A DNA stretch of 64,000 nt. Source: Bacteroides gallinarum DSM 18171 = JCM 13658 (GTDB lineage Bacteria > Bacteroidota > Bacteroidia > Bacteroidales > Bacteroidaceae). Location of the stretch: assembly GCF_000374365.1 (NCBI RefSeq), contig NZ_KB894133.1, positions 1-64,000 of the forward strand, read 5' to 3'. Both the position numbers and the translations under genes were made by a program. Shown here one piece after another: positions 37,295 to 45,365 of the stretch; the first letter of the stretch is position 1; the number at the start of each line of letters is the position of its first letter. The notes under the pieces were generated by a model. The model was not told where the DNA came from, did no database searches, and was given only the letters and a program-made list of their open reading frames with translations.

Positions 37295-37325
37295 AATTCA
37301 ATTTTTATAATATGCTTTAGTATTT

Positions 37326-37961
37326 CTAGAATTTCTTCCCAAACACAATATTCATAAACGTCATAAACAGTATCTTAGTGTCGAATCCCCACGAACGATG
37401 CTCCAGATAAAACAAATCGTAACGCAAGCGCCGCAACATCTTCTCTAAAGTGTCGGTATAACCGTTGTAAAGCGTGGCGTATGAGGTAACACCCGGACGA
37501 ATCTGGAACAGGTAACGGTAACGGGGGTCTTTAGCCATAATCTGGTCTATAAAGAACTGGCGTTCGGGGCGGGGACCGATGAAAGCCATATCGCCGCAGA
37601 ATACGTTCCAAAGCTGGGGAAGCTCATCCAGGTGATGGTCACGAAGGAATTTACCGACTTTCGTCATACGCGGGTCTTCGGCACCGGCATAAAGGGCGGG
37701 GCCATACTTCTCCGCATCCAGTTTCATGCTGCGGAACTTATAAATATTAAAAGGACGGCCGAACCTGCCGATACGCTCCTGTTTGAAAATTGCGGGACCG
37801 CCGTCTTCGCGTTTCACAGCAATATAACAAACCAAGAATAAAGGAGAAAAAACGATAAGCGCGCAAAGGGCAAGAAAACAATCGCCGATACGCTTCACAT
37901 TGCGCTCGAAAGCATTCATTCCGTCGGGGATGAAATGGTCATCTTTCTCTATTGGTTCCAT
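37326..37961 (-). CDS. Initiating polyprenyl-phosphate sugar-1-phosphate transferase
   Basis: This 211-residue monotopic PHPT-family enzyme starts capsule repeat assembly on undecaprenyl phosphate. It has a hydrophobic re-entrant helix (CFLALCALIVFSPLFLVCYI), FKQERIGRFGRPFNIYKFRS, LDELPQLWNVFCGDMAFIGP and RPG in the conserved C-terminal half. It follows upxZ (93-base gap), the usual place of the first biosynthetic gene in Bacteroides capsule loci. Confidence 0.92.
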   Translation of the reverse strand: MEPIEKDDHFIPDGMNAFERNVKRIGDCFLALCALIVFSPLFLVCYIAVKREDGGPAIFKQERIGRFGRPFNIYKFRSMKLDAEKYGPALYAGAEDPRMTKVGKFLRDHHLDELPQLWNVFCGDMAFIGPRPERQFFIDQIMAKDPRYRYLFQIRPGVTSYATLYNGYTDTLEKMLRRLRYDLFYLEHRSWGFDTKILFMTFMNIVFGKKF

Positions 37962-38054
37962 AAAATAAAAGTCTTAGTTTAGATAGTCGAATAGTTTAGG
38001 TCGGTGAATAAGCAATAATAAGATAAAGACATCGTTTCGGTCTTGGAAGCCATG

Positions 38055-38525
38055 CTATTCTATCACTTCATAAGGATACTGGTTCTCCTCGAAGTTCTTC
38101 AGTTCATCGATTATATCCACCTGCTCCAAGGTCAGCGAAGACCTGTCCCAAGTGTCGATGATGCTGTGCGCCTCCCGTGCCAACTCCTCATCATAAGCTT
38201 CGCTATAGCAATAGACAAGAAGCTGGACCTTGAGCAACGATGCGGGAAGTTTGGGAAGCACTTCCCAACTCCTGTCCAATACCTTCTGGATATATTGCTG
38301 CTTGTGGCCGTTATCGTAAATAGTAGCGGCAAAAGCAGCTAAAAGGCCAAGACAAAGTTCAGCTTCGGACTCCACAGTTTTGCCGCGAGTGCCATAAAGC
38401 TCCAAGGCCTGCTCGTAAACGTCACGATTCAAACGTGTAAACTCGTCCACATAAATGGGACTCCCGTCAAGCCCGTAGGTGAGAAGACGATGGGCTAAGG
38501 AAAATAATGAATCCATTGAAGTCAA
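38055..38525 (-). CDS. upxZ: UpxZ-family capsule regulator
   Basis: This 156-residue, mostly helical acidic protein starts SMDSLFSLAHRLLTYGLDGS and contains VDEFTRLNRDVYEQALELYG and EAELCLGLLAAFAATIYDNG, typical of UpxZ. In B. fragilis UpxZ proteins inhibit the UpxY antiterminators of other capsule loci, so that one capsule is made at a time. It lies 46 bases after upxY. A second ATG at 38516 is possible. Confidence 0.92.
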   Translation of the reverse strand: MTSMDSLFSLAHRLLTYGLDGSPIYVDEFTRLNRDVYEQALELYGTRGKTVESEAELCLGLLAAFAATIYDNGHKQQYIQKVLDRSWEVLPKLPASLLKVQLLVYCYSEAYDEELAREAHSIIDTWDRSSLTLEQVDIIDELKNFEENQYPYEVIE

Positions 38526-38571
38526 TTGAGTTATGAATTATATGTTTATGAATTATTTACAAGGAAAAAGA

Positions 38572-39177
38572 TTATTCCACAGGCTCCACCAGGGAAGGAG
38601 GAATAAAAGTAGTGGCAACCGCCATGACACCCTCAATATTGACCACCACCCGGCGGTCATGGCGGATACGAACAAATTCTCCGATTACACCCTCGAAAAC
38701 ACCACCGGTAATACGTACCTTCTGCCCTTTGACGAGATGCAACTCGGCAGGCTCTACATAAAGAATGGCTTCGTCGCAACTGCCTGCTACAAGAATAAAA
38801 CTGCGCATTTGCGCTTCGGGAATGACAACCGGACGGCAATGCTCACGATTCATAATGAAACGTATGGGCATAGACGATTCGAGCCTGTCTTTCAAAGTAT
38901 CTATACGCTTGCGGGTAGAGTGGACAAAAACGAGATTATGAATGGCCGGAAGCAACTTACGGACACGTTTACCCGATTTTATGATATATTCATAGCGCAT
39001 CGGGATGAAATTCTCGATTTTCTCGGCATCCAAAATTGCTTTCAGAGCCAGTTCACGGCTATAAGAGACGCGGATAGCAAACCAACATTCGTCCGATTGA
39101 CTATTGGCAACAGGCGATTGGCAAGCTGGGGTGCATTGCTGCATCTCAGGAGATGTATTTTCTGATAAACGAGGCAT
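38572..39177 (-). CDS. upxY: UpxY-family transcription antiterminator
   Basis: This 201-residue NusG-like protein has an N-terminal NGN domain from about residue 30 (CWFAIRVSYSRELALKAILD), preceded by about 28 poorly conserved residues, and a C-terminal KOW motif (VKGQKVRITGGVFEGVIGEF). UpxY proteins act on their own capsule operon, preventing premature termination in the leader. It is the first gene of the capsule operon, and its leader and an invertible promoter segment lie just upstream. Confidence 0.94.
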   Translation of the reverse strand: MPRLSENTSPEMQQCTPACQSPVANSQSDECWFAIRVSYSRELALKAILDAEKIENFIPMRYEYIIKSGKRVRKLLPAIHNLVFVHSTRKRIDTLKDRLESSMPIRFIMNREHCRPVVIPEAQMRSFILVAGSCDEAILYVEPAELHLVKGQKVRITGGVFEGVIGEFVRIRHDRRVVVNIEGVMAVATTFIPPSLVEPVE

Positions 39178-39423
39178 TGATTCTGTGATAATCGCAAGAT
39201 TGGAAATAATCGACTCCTTGTGAAAAGGGTGTTCTTTAGGGACACCGGAGTAGCGTAGTACCTACCGGTCAAGTTATGTAATGCAGTTATTTCCAATAGT
39301 TTAGTTAGCATCCATATTGTTTTAGAACTTCCTACCGTCGCGGAAAAAGAAGTAGAAAAACAGTTATGTTAGTTATCAGCCTATAAAGGGCTGGAAACGA
39401 ATAAACTAAAAGAAAAAATTATC
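39178..39423 (-). promoter_or_regulatory. Capsule operon leader (UpxY target region)
   Basis: This is the 246 bases between upxY and the invertible segment, transcribed only if the promoter faces left. It contains ATTGGAAATAA (39199-39209) perfectly complementary to TTATTTCCAAT (39287-39297), and between them GGTGT/ACACC and ACCGG/CCGGT arms at about 39229-39280 that can form nested hairpins. UpxY-type factors act on such leaders in B. fragilis; the exact binding site here is not known. Confidence 0.55.
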
Positions 39424-39644
39424 TTTTAGACGTTCGTTTAAAAGACACCCGTTTCGTATGCCTTCCAAAAGAGAGAATTCATACGAATAGCAGAATAATA
39501 GTGATATTTTCTTAGTGAAGGTAATATGTTGTATCAAAGCTGATTAGATATAGAAAAGTAGTCGAGTGAAAAGATTTTTATTAAACATTTTGCCCGTTTC
39601 ATAAATACATCGTATCTTTGTGCACATTAAACGAACGTCTAAAA
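39424..39644. repeat. Invertible promoter segment with 18-bp inverted repeats
   Basis: TTTTAGACGTTCGTTTAA (39424-39441) and TTAAACGAACGTCTAAAA (39627-39644) are perfect inverted repeats bounding 185 bp. The core AGACGTTCGT fits the consensus ARACGTWCGT that I recall for capsule promoters inverted by the serine recombinase Mpi in B. fragilis. One promoter lies inside, directed to the right. No invertase gene is in the window, so inversion would depend on one elsewhere. Confidence 0.85.
39589..39620 (+). promoter_or_regulatory. Promoter inside the invertible segment, reading away from capsule
   Basis: TTTG (39589-39592) and TATCTTTG (39613-39620) with a 20-base spacer match the Bacteroides -33/-7 consensus. 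It reads rightward, opposite to upxY, and would fire a few bases before the right inverted repeat. After inversion it would drive upxY. Confidence 0.75.
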
Positions 39645-39734
39645 AACATCCCTCCCCCGTCAAATACAGCAGACACATCTCCCGATGCCGCATTTCTCCC
39701 CCACCCGCCTGCAAAAAATACATACCCTCATTTA

Positions 39735-39766
39735 TTTGTGCATCTCATCGATAAAAACTAATTTCG
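39735..39766 (+). promoter_or_regulatory. Candidate fixed promoter of the rightward genes
   Basis: TTTG (39735-39738) and TAATTTCG (39759-39766, one mismatch to TAnnTTTG) are 20 bases apart. It lies outside the invertible segment and 56 bases before the ATG at 39822, so these genes may be transcribed whichever way the segment lies. Confidence 0.4.
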
Positions 39767-39821
39767 GCGCTCATATTTTTTTTCATCATTAATTATCGAA
39801 GGGCATAAAATAAAAAATAAA

Positions 39822-40186
39822 ATGAAAAGAGATACATTCCTCAACAGCATAAAAAAAACAAGAATAAGAGTAAACCGATTAGTAAACCGACATCAAATCA
39901 AGACATTAGGAAAAAGCGGGGAGCTAAACCCGGAGCCCCCATTACGGGTATAAAAGAACACCGGGAAATCATTGAAAAAGTTATCCTGAAAATGTACCTG
40001 CAAGGGTATCTGAACGTACCTCCCACATCCGGAATAACCACTTTGGCGAGGTTCCTTTTCGAGAAAGGATTATTCCTGACAAGAGAAGATACTCCCCTGG
40101 CAATCAACACTATCAGAGGAGAACTCACCGATTTGCTAAAGGACATGAAGTGTGTAAATCCCAGGAGAAAACATAATAAAAAATAA
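39822..40186 (+). CDS. Small basic protein, apparently frameshifted in an A tract
   Basis: An ATG at 39822 opens MKRDTFLNSIKK and then ends early, after 43 residues. A second frame, open from 39821, continues as KKRGAKPGAPITGIKEHREI and then MYLQGYLNVPPTSGITTLAR to a stop at 40186. The frames meet at a run of eight A (39851-39858), where a -1 shift would join them into one basic protein of about 120 residues. This may be a slippage or phase-variable site, a dead gene, or a homopolymer sequencing error. Starting at the internal ATG 39992 gives 64 residues. I do not recognise the family. Confidence 0.45.
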
Positions 40187-40234
40187 GTAAAAACCGCCCG
40201 CAATTAATGATGAACAAGCTATTATGAAAGGAGC

Positions 40235-40242
40235 TATCTTTG
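40235..40242 (+). promoter_or_regulatory. Candidate -7 element before the DUF2693 gene
   Basis: TATCTTTG matches TAnnTTTG. The implied leader of about 120 bases to the ATG at 40371 includes the terminator at 40277-40320. No clear -33 box. Confidence 0.4.
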
Positions 40243-40276
40243 CCTGACAATTAGCAAGGATTGAGCCACAACTGTA

Positions 40277-40320
40277 AAGATGCCGTTTTTTCCCAGGAAG
40301 AACGGCATCTTTCTTTTTTC
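40277..40320 (+). terminator. Terminator in the leader of the DUF2693 gene
   Basis: AAAGATGCCGTT (40277-40288) pairs perfectly with AACGGCATCTTT (40302-40313), followed by TTTCTTTTTT. It ends transcripts of the gene at 39822-40186 and, if the -7 box at 40235 is used, could act as an attenuator for the downstream genes. Confidence 0.8.
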
Positions 40321-40370
40321 CGCCACTCGAACCCCGCTGAACACAAATCTGTATTAACCTACAAAATTAA

Positions 40371-40721
40371 ATGATTATGAACAAAAAAAAGCCGGCTTCA
40401 CTTCACGAGGCAACCCTGAACCTATGGAAAATCCGTATCATCCTGGAAAAGAACTATACGGAAAACTGCGCCGCATGGATGGCCGGACGCATCGAAAGCC
40501 TCATAGATTACATGCAATACGGACAGGCGCTCATAGCCTACCACAAACAGGACGGGACATTCAAACTTGTCAGAGCAACACTGATACCCTATCAAAAAGC
40601 ATTCGAAAAAGAATACGACATTACAAGAATCGCAGGTACGGTTATATACTGGGACATCGAATTGCAGGAATGGAGAACCTTCCAGCTCGAAAACTTCCTC
40701 GAATGGCGGCCGATATGCTGA
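40371..40721 (+). CDS. SH3 beta-barrel fold (DUF2693/WYL_2) protein
   Basis: This 116-residue protein has a helical N-terminal half (ATLNLWKIRIILEKNYTENC) and a C-terminal strand-rich half (QDGTFKLVRATLIPY, TVIYWDIELQEWRTFQLENF) like the DUF2693/'SH3 beta-barrel' proteins of Bacteroides mobile and capsule-adjacent DNA. Function unknown; a nucleic acid-binding Sm/WYL-like fold has been suggested for the group. The start may be the second Met at 40377. It lies 29 bases before the Lin1244-type gene. Confidence 0.65.
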   Translation: MIMNKKKPASLHEATLNLWKIRIILEKNYTENCAAWMAGRIESLIDYMQYGQALIAYHKQDGTFKLVRATLIPYQKAFEKEYDITRIAGTVIYWDIELQEWRTFQLENFLEWRPIC

Positions 40722-40750
40722 AAAATTACTAACTATTAAAAGGAGAAACT

Positions 40751-41551
40751 ATGGCAATGAATTACGGGGGAATCATGTATTTCCCGCTGAATGTGAATTT
40801 CTTTGACGACGCACCGATAGAACTCGTAGAGGCCAAATGCGGATTGGCAGGGATTACCGCTGTGATGAAACTATTGTGCAAGATGTACAAAGAGAAAGGA
40901 TATTACCTGTTGTGGGACAAAGAGCAGTGCACGCTCTTTGCCCATAAAACGGGCATTGAAGAAAAAAGCATGGAGAAGATTATCTACATTCTCATAGAAA
41001 AAGGATTTTTCGACCGTAAATGCTATGAAGAACAGTACGTACTGACCTCCGTAAGCATCCAAAAAGTATGGCTCGAAGCTACCAAACGAAGGAAAAGAGA
41101 CTTGAACACCCTACCCTATATGCTGGAAAGCTGCATACGGGATGAAATGAATTGCATATCCGACAAAGAGAATTGCATGCCCGGCAAGGAAAATTGTATG
41201 CAGCCTGCATACATTCCGCCCGAAAAAGCAGACAATCCGGTACAAAGTAAAGTAAAGCAAATAAAAGCAGTAACAGAAGAAGGAAGTACCGGAGGGAATT
41301 CTCGTCCGTCCGTACCGGAGTACGCCTACAATAAGCAGACGCACAATTATGACGGGCTGATTTTTACCCTGCAACAGATGAAAATCACCAATCCCGATGA
41401 AATCGACGCCATTCTGCGCCTGTCCGACTACGGCAGGCTGAAAGGATACGTATGGCAGGTGATACACTCTACCCGTTGGAGCGAAATTATTGCCAAAGGC
41501 AAATACCTCATTGCAGTACTGGTAAAGGAGAAGAAAAAGGCGGGAAGTTAA
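40751..41551 (+). CDS. Lin1244/Lin1753 (DUF4373)-domain protein
   Basis: This 266-residue protein has an N-terminal Lin1244/Lin1753-like domain (about 1-100; YFPLNVNFFDDAPIELVEAK, GITAVMKLLCKMYKEKGYYL), a linker with three repeats of the form NCIS/NCMPGKENCM (about 135-150), and a C-terminal helical part (LKGYVWQVIHSTRWSEIIAK) common to the family. Such proteins resemble phage replication initiators (DnaD-like) and often lie next to Bacteroides capsule loci. Function here is not known. It forms a two-gene unit with the DUF2693 gene. Confidence 0.75.
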   Translation: MAMNYGGIMYFPLNVNFFDDAPIELVEAKCGLAGITAVMKLLCKMYKEKGYYLLWDKEQCTLFAHKTGIEEKSMEKIIYILIEKGFFDRKCYEEQYVLTSVSIQKVWLEATKRRKRDLNTLPYMLESCIRDEMNCISDKENCMPGKENCMQPAYIPPEKADNPVQSKVKQIKAVTEEGSTGGNSRPSVPEYAYNKQTHNYDGLIFTLQQMKITNPDEIDAILRLSDYGRLKGYVWQVIHSTRWSEIIAKGKYLIAVLVKEKKKAGS

Positions 41552-41580
41552 TGCCGGGGACGAACAGAGAGCTTACAAAA

Positions 41581-41620
41581 AATGAAGTCAATATCATAAC
41601 TCCATGATGTTGACTTCATT
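41581..41620. terminator. Bidirectional terminator between convergent genes
   Basis: AATGAAGTCAATATCAT (41581-41597) pairs with ATGATGTTGACTTCATT (41604-41620), 16 of 17 positions. An A6 tract precedes it, which suits minus-strand termination after manA. A second, looser hairpin (CGATATTAACTG with CAGTTAACATTATCG) lies at about 41628-41670. Confidence 0.7.
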
Positions 41621-41685
41621 GTGATAACGATATTAACTGGCTGTGTATTATGCAGTTAACATTATCGGGACGGCAATATTAACTC

Positions 41686-42660
41686 TTATACGTAAGTCTC
41701 GAGCAACTTTACCCTTTCACCTTCCGGCACGATTGTCACCTCCTGGGTAACGGCAGGCAGCAGAACCGTTTCGCCGGCATGCAGTGTCACTTCATTCCGG
41801 TTCTCGTCCGTAAGGCGGCAAGCGCCCTCCACGCAAATAAAGATTACAAACGAATCCAGTTCGGAATAGTCGCAGGTAATTTCCTCCGTCATGTCATACA
41901 GGGAAGTCGTGAAATAAGGGCTCGCCACCACTTCGACCGGTTCATTCTGAACATGTTCGTAGCTCGTACGGAAATCATCCTGCACGTCGGCAAAGTTTAT
42001 GGCATCCATAGCCTGACCGGTGTGCAGCTCGCGCAACTTGCCGTCCTTGTCCTTACGATTGTAGTCGAAGATACGGTAAGTAATATCGGACGTTTGTTGA
42101 ATTTCCGCGACAAACGCACCGGCACCGATACCGTGTACACGACCGGCAGGCACATAGAACACATCTCCCGGCTCGATGTCGCACGTCTGGAGGACTTCGG
42201 CGAACGTTCCGTCATGCACCCTGTCCTTATATTCTTTCGGCGTTATCTGCTCGGCAAAGCCGGAAATCAATTTCGCACCTTCATCCGCGGCGATAACATA
42301 CCACATCTCATTCTTTCCGAAACTGTTATGACGTTTCTTGGCAAGCCCGTCGTCCGGATGCACCTGGATAGACAAGTCCAGCCGGGCATCGATAAACTTT
42401 ATCAGCAACGGAAACTTATTTCCGAACCGGGCATAGTTTGCCTCACCCACCAATTCGTCCCTGTATTTACGCACCATTTCGGGCAGGGTGTACCCCTTGT
42501 CCACGCCATTGGCAACTACAGATTCACTACCTTCCACTGCTGAAACTTCCCAACTCTCGCCTACATTCGGCAGAGTTTCATTCAAATGTTTGAACGGGAT
42601 AATCTTGTCACCACCCCAAAGTGTCTGTTTCAGGATGGGCTCAAATTTTAGAGGATACAT
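41686..42660 (-). CDS. manA: Class I mannose-6-phosphate isomerase
   Basis: This 324-residue cupin enzyme interconverts fructose-6-phosphate and mannose-6-phosphate. Zinc and active site motifs are QVHPDD (99-104), KNEMWYV (with Glu118), and GRVHGIGAG. It is the short Bacillus-type form lacking the long eukaryotic insertion. It diverges from galM, with its own -7 element; the link with mannose or capsule sugar supply is general. Confidence 0.92.
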   Translation of the reverse strand: MYPLKFEPILKQTLWGGDKIIPFKHLNETLPNVGESWEVSAVEGSESVVANGVDKGYTLPEMVRKYRDELVGEANYARFGNKFPLLIKFIDARLDLSIQVHPDDGLAKKRHNSFGKNEMWYVIAADEGAKLISGFAEQITPKEYKDRVHDGTFAEVLQTCDIEPGDVFYVPAGRVHGIGAGAFVAEIQQTSDITYRIFDYNRKDKDGKLRELHTGQAMDAINFADVQDDFRTSYEHVQNEPVEVVASPYFTTSLYDMTEEITCDYSELDSFVIFICVEGACRLTDENRNEVTLHAGETVLLPAVTQEVTIVPEGERVKLLETYV

Positions 42661-42718
42661 TCGTTGTTTTAATTAGTACAATTCGATACTGTTATAATAC
42701 TTTTTCAGATTAACGCGA

Positions 42719-42726
42719 CAAACATA
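42719..42726 (-). promoter_or_regulatory. Candidate -7 element of manA
   Basis: The minus strand reads TATGTTTG (TAnnTTTG), 58 bases before the manA ATG. No confident -33 box is seen. Confidence 0.4.
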
Positions 42727-42854
42727 CAAAAAATATCAATTTGTCTTCCATTTGTTAAACGCTAAACTTTCATAAAATGTTCTCCACATTTCCCTGCAAT
42801 TACTTGGGGGAACAAAAGAATTTCTTTTTATTTGCAAGAAAATTAATTAATACC

Positions 42855-43958
42855 ATGAATATGATAGACACTACTCCGACAGAAAATAATCTGTCCGGCC
42901 TGGACAGGAAAGATTTTCAAAAGAATATAAACAGCAAAAAGACAGATTTATATATCCTCAAAAACGCCCGGGGCATGGAAGTTGCCGTAACCAATTACGG
43001 CTGTGCAATCCTCTCGATTATGGTTCCCGACAAGCACGGGAAATATGCCAATGTCATTTTAGGGCACGACAGCATAGAGCATGTAATCGACAGTCCCGAA
43101 CCGTTCCTAAGTACTACGATAGGCCGTTACGGTAACCGGATTGCCAACGGCAAATTCACTTTATACGGCGAGGAACACCGGCTGGCGGTCAACAACGGCC
43201 CCAACTCGCTGCACGGCGGTCCGACGGGTTTCCATACCCGTGTATGGGATGCAACCCAACCTAATGAATCGACCGTCATATTCAACTATACGTCCGCCGA
43301 CGGCGAAGAGGGCTTCCCCGGTACTTTGGAAGTAGAAATGACCTACCGTTTGGAAGACGAGACGAACGCCCTGGTTATAGAATACCGGGCTACAACCGAT
43401 AAAGCTACTGTCGTCAACCTGACCAATCACGGCTTCTTCAACCTCGCCGGCATCTCCAATCCTACACCTACCGTTCTGAACAATATCATAACTATCAATG
43501 CCGATTTTTATGTCCCTATCGACGAAGTGTCTATCCCTACGGGAGAGATTTTGAAAGTAGAAGGTACGCCGATGGATTTCCGTACCCCTCATACTATCGG
43601 AGAGCGTATCGATGACAAATTCCAACAATTGATAAACGGCGCCGGATACGACCATTGCTATGTGCTGAACAAGACGGAAAGCGGTGAACTGAGCCTTGCC
43701 GCCACCTGTACGGAGCCTGTCAGCGGACGCACCATGGAAGTATATACCACAGAAAACGGCGTACAGCTCTATACCGGAAACTGGCTGGGCGGATTTACCG
43801 GTTCCCACGGCGCCACCTTCCCGGCAAGAAGTGCCGTATGCTTCGAGGCGCAATGCTTCCCCGACACCCCTAACAAGGCACATTTCCCGTCGGCAGTATT
43901 ACTCCCCGGCGACGAGTACCAGCAAATTACCATATACAAGTTCGGCATACAGGAATAA
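42855..43958 (+). CDS. galM: Aldose 1-epimerase (mutarotase)
   Basis: This 367-residue enzyme interconverts the alpha and beta anomers of galactose and other aldoses. Key segments are GRYGNRIANGKFTL, NSLHGGPTGFHTRVWD, VNLTNHGFFNLAG (catalytic His) and VCFEAQCFPDTPN (catalytic Glu). I chose the ATG at 42855; the frame extends back to 42777 but those 26 residues look like untranslated leader. No signal peptide is visible at this start. It heads galM-MFS-galK on the plus strand. Confidence 0.9.
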   Translation: MNMIDTTPTENNLSGLDRKDFQKNINSKKTDLYILKNARGMEVAVTNYGCAILSIMVPDKHGKYANVILGHDSIEHVIDSPEPFLSTTIGRYGNRIANGKFTLYGEEHRLAVNNGPNSLHGGPTGFHTRVWDATQPNESTVIFNYTSADGEEGFPGTLEVEMTYRLEDETNALVIEYRATTDKATVVNLTNHGFFNLAGISNPTPTVLNNIITINADFYVPIDEVSIPTGEILKVEGTPMDFRTPHTIGERIDDKFQQLINGAGYDHCYVLNKTESGELSLAATCTEPVSGRTMEVYTTENGVQLYTGNWLGGFTGSHGATFPARSAVCFEAQCFPDTPNKAHFPSAVLLPGDEYQQITIYKFGIQE

Positions 43959-44005
43959 GATGAAACAACTAACCTAATTATAAACTTATTAAACCCTTCA
44001 AAACC

Positions 44006-45316
44006 ATGACACAACAAAAACAGAACGGTAAACTCATCGCAATCATTACGATGATTTTCCTTTTTGGTATGATTTCCTTTGTTACCAACCTCGCCGCTCC
44101 CATGGGGATTGTCCTCAAAAACCAGTTCTCCGTATCCAACGCGCTGGGAATGCTGGGCAATTTCGGTAACTTCATCGCCTATGCGGTAATGGGAATACCG
44201 AGCGGTATCTTATTACAAAAAGTAGGATATAAAAAGACAGCACTCATTGCAGTGGCTATCGGCTTCATAGGTGTAGGCATCCAGTTCCTGTCCGGACATT
44301 CCAGCCCCGAAATGGCATTCGCCGTATATCTGGTAGGCGCATTCATCGCCGGTTTCTCCATGTGCCTGCTCAACACGGTCGTTAACCCGATGCTGAACAA
44401 GCTGGGCGGCGAAGGAAACAAAGGCAACCAGCTTATCCAAATCGGCGGTTCCTTCAACTCCGTAATGGCAACTATCACCCCGATGTTCGTAGGTATCCTC
44501 ATTGCAGGTTCTATCGAAAAAGCCACCATATCCCAGATATTCCCCGTAATGTACACGGCAATGGCAGTATTCGCACTCGCATTCTTCGTACTGTTATTCG
44601 TTCCGATACCGGAACCCAATACCGCTACGGCCACAGAGCCTATCGGCAAACTGATGTCCGGCGCCTTGAAGTTCCGCCATTTCATCCTGGGAGCTATCGC
44701 TATTTTCGTATATGTGGGCATCGAAGTAGGCGTACCGGGTACATTGAACCTGTTCCTTACCGACCCGGTAGAAAAGGGCGGTGCAGGCATCGCATCCACC
44801 ATATCGGGCTTCGTAGTAGGTACTTACTGGTTCCTGATGCTGGTAGGCCGTCTGGCAGGTGCATCGCTGGGCGCTAAAATATCCAGCAAGGCAATGCTTA
44901 CGTTCACTTCCGCCCTGGGGTTGATTCTGGTATTCCTCGCAATCTTCTCCTCCACGGACTCATTAGTAAACCTGCCGGTACTCCAGCAAAGCGCTACCGG
45001 CGGTCTGTCCTTCGGACTCGCAGAAGTTCCTATCAACGCCATGTACCTGGTATTGGTGGGGTTGTGTACATCCATTATGTGGGGTGGTATCTTCAACCTG
45101 GCGGTAGAAGGATTGGGTAAATACCTGGCAGCCGCTTCTGGCTTGTTCATGGTACTGGTTTGCGGCGGCGGCATCCTGCCCGTTATCCAGGGACTGGTTG
45201 CAGACATGGCAGGCTTCATGGCAAGCTACTGGGTAATCATCGCAGCCCTTGCCTACCTGCTGTTCTACGGCCTGATAGGTTGCAAGAATGTAAATAAGGA
45301 TATCAAAGTAGATTGA
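44006..45316 (+). CDS. Sugar:H+ symporter of the FHS/MFS family
   Basis: This 436-residue inner-membrane protein has 12 predicted membrane segments, starting with LIAIITMIFLFGMISFVTNL. The family segment GFSMCLLNTVVNPMLNKLGG is typical of FucP/GluP-like transporters. Encoded between galM and galK (gaps of 47 and 49 bases), uptake of galactose and/or glucose is the likely role. Confidence 0.87.
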   Translation: MTQQKQNGKLIAIITMIFLFGMISFVTNLAAPMGIVLKNQFSVSNALGMLGNFGNFIAYAVMGIPSGILLQKVGYKKTALIAVAIGFIGVGIQFLSGHSSPEMAFAVYLVGAFIAGFSMCLLNTVVNPMLNKLGGEGNKGNQLIQIGGSFNSVMATITPMFVGILIAGSIEKATISQIFPVMYTAMAVFALAFFVLLFVPIPEPNTATATEPIGKLMSGALKFRHFILGAIAIFVYVGIEVGVPGTLNLFLTDPVEKGGAGIASTISGFVVGTYWFLMLVGRLAGASLGAKISSKAMLTFTSALGLILVFLAIFSSTDSLVNLPVLQQSATGGLSFGLAEVPINAMYLVLVGLCTSIMWGGIFNLAVEGLGKYLAAASGLFMVLVCGGGILPVIQGLVADMAGFMASYWVIIAALAYLLFYGLIGCKNVNKDIKVD

Positions 45317-45365
45317 CAGACAACGATATAGGTAATTAGATTTATTCACCTTAAAAAACAATATC

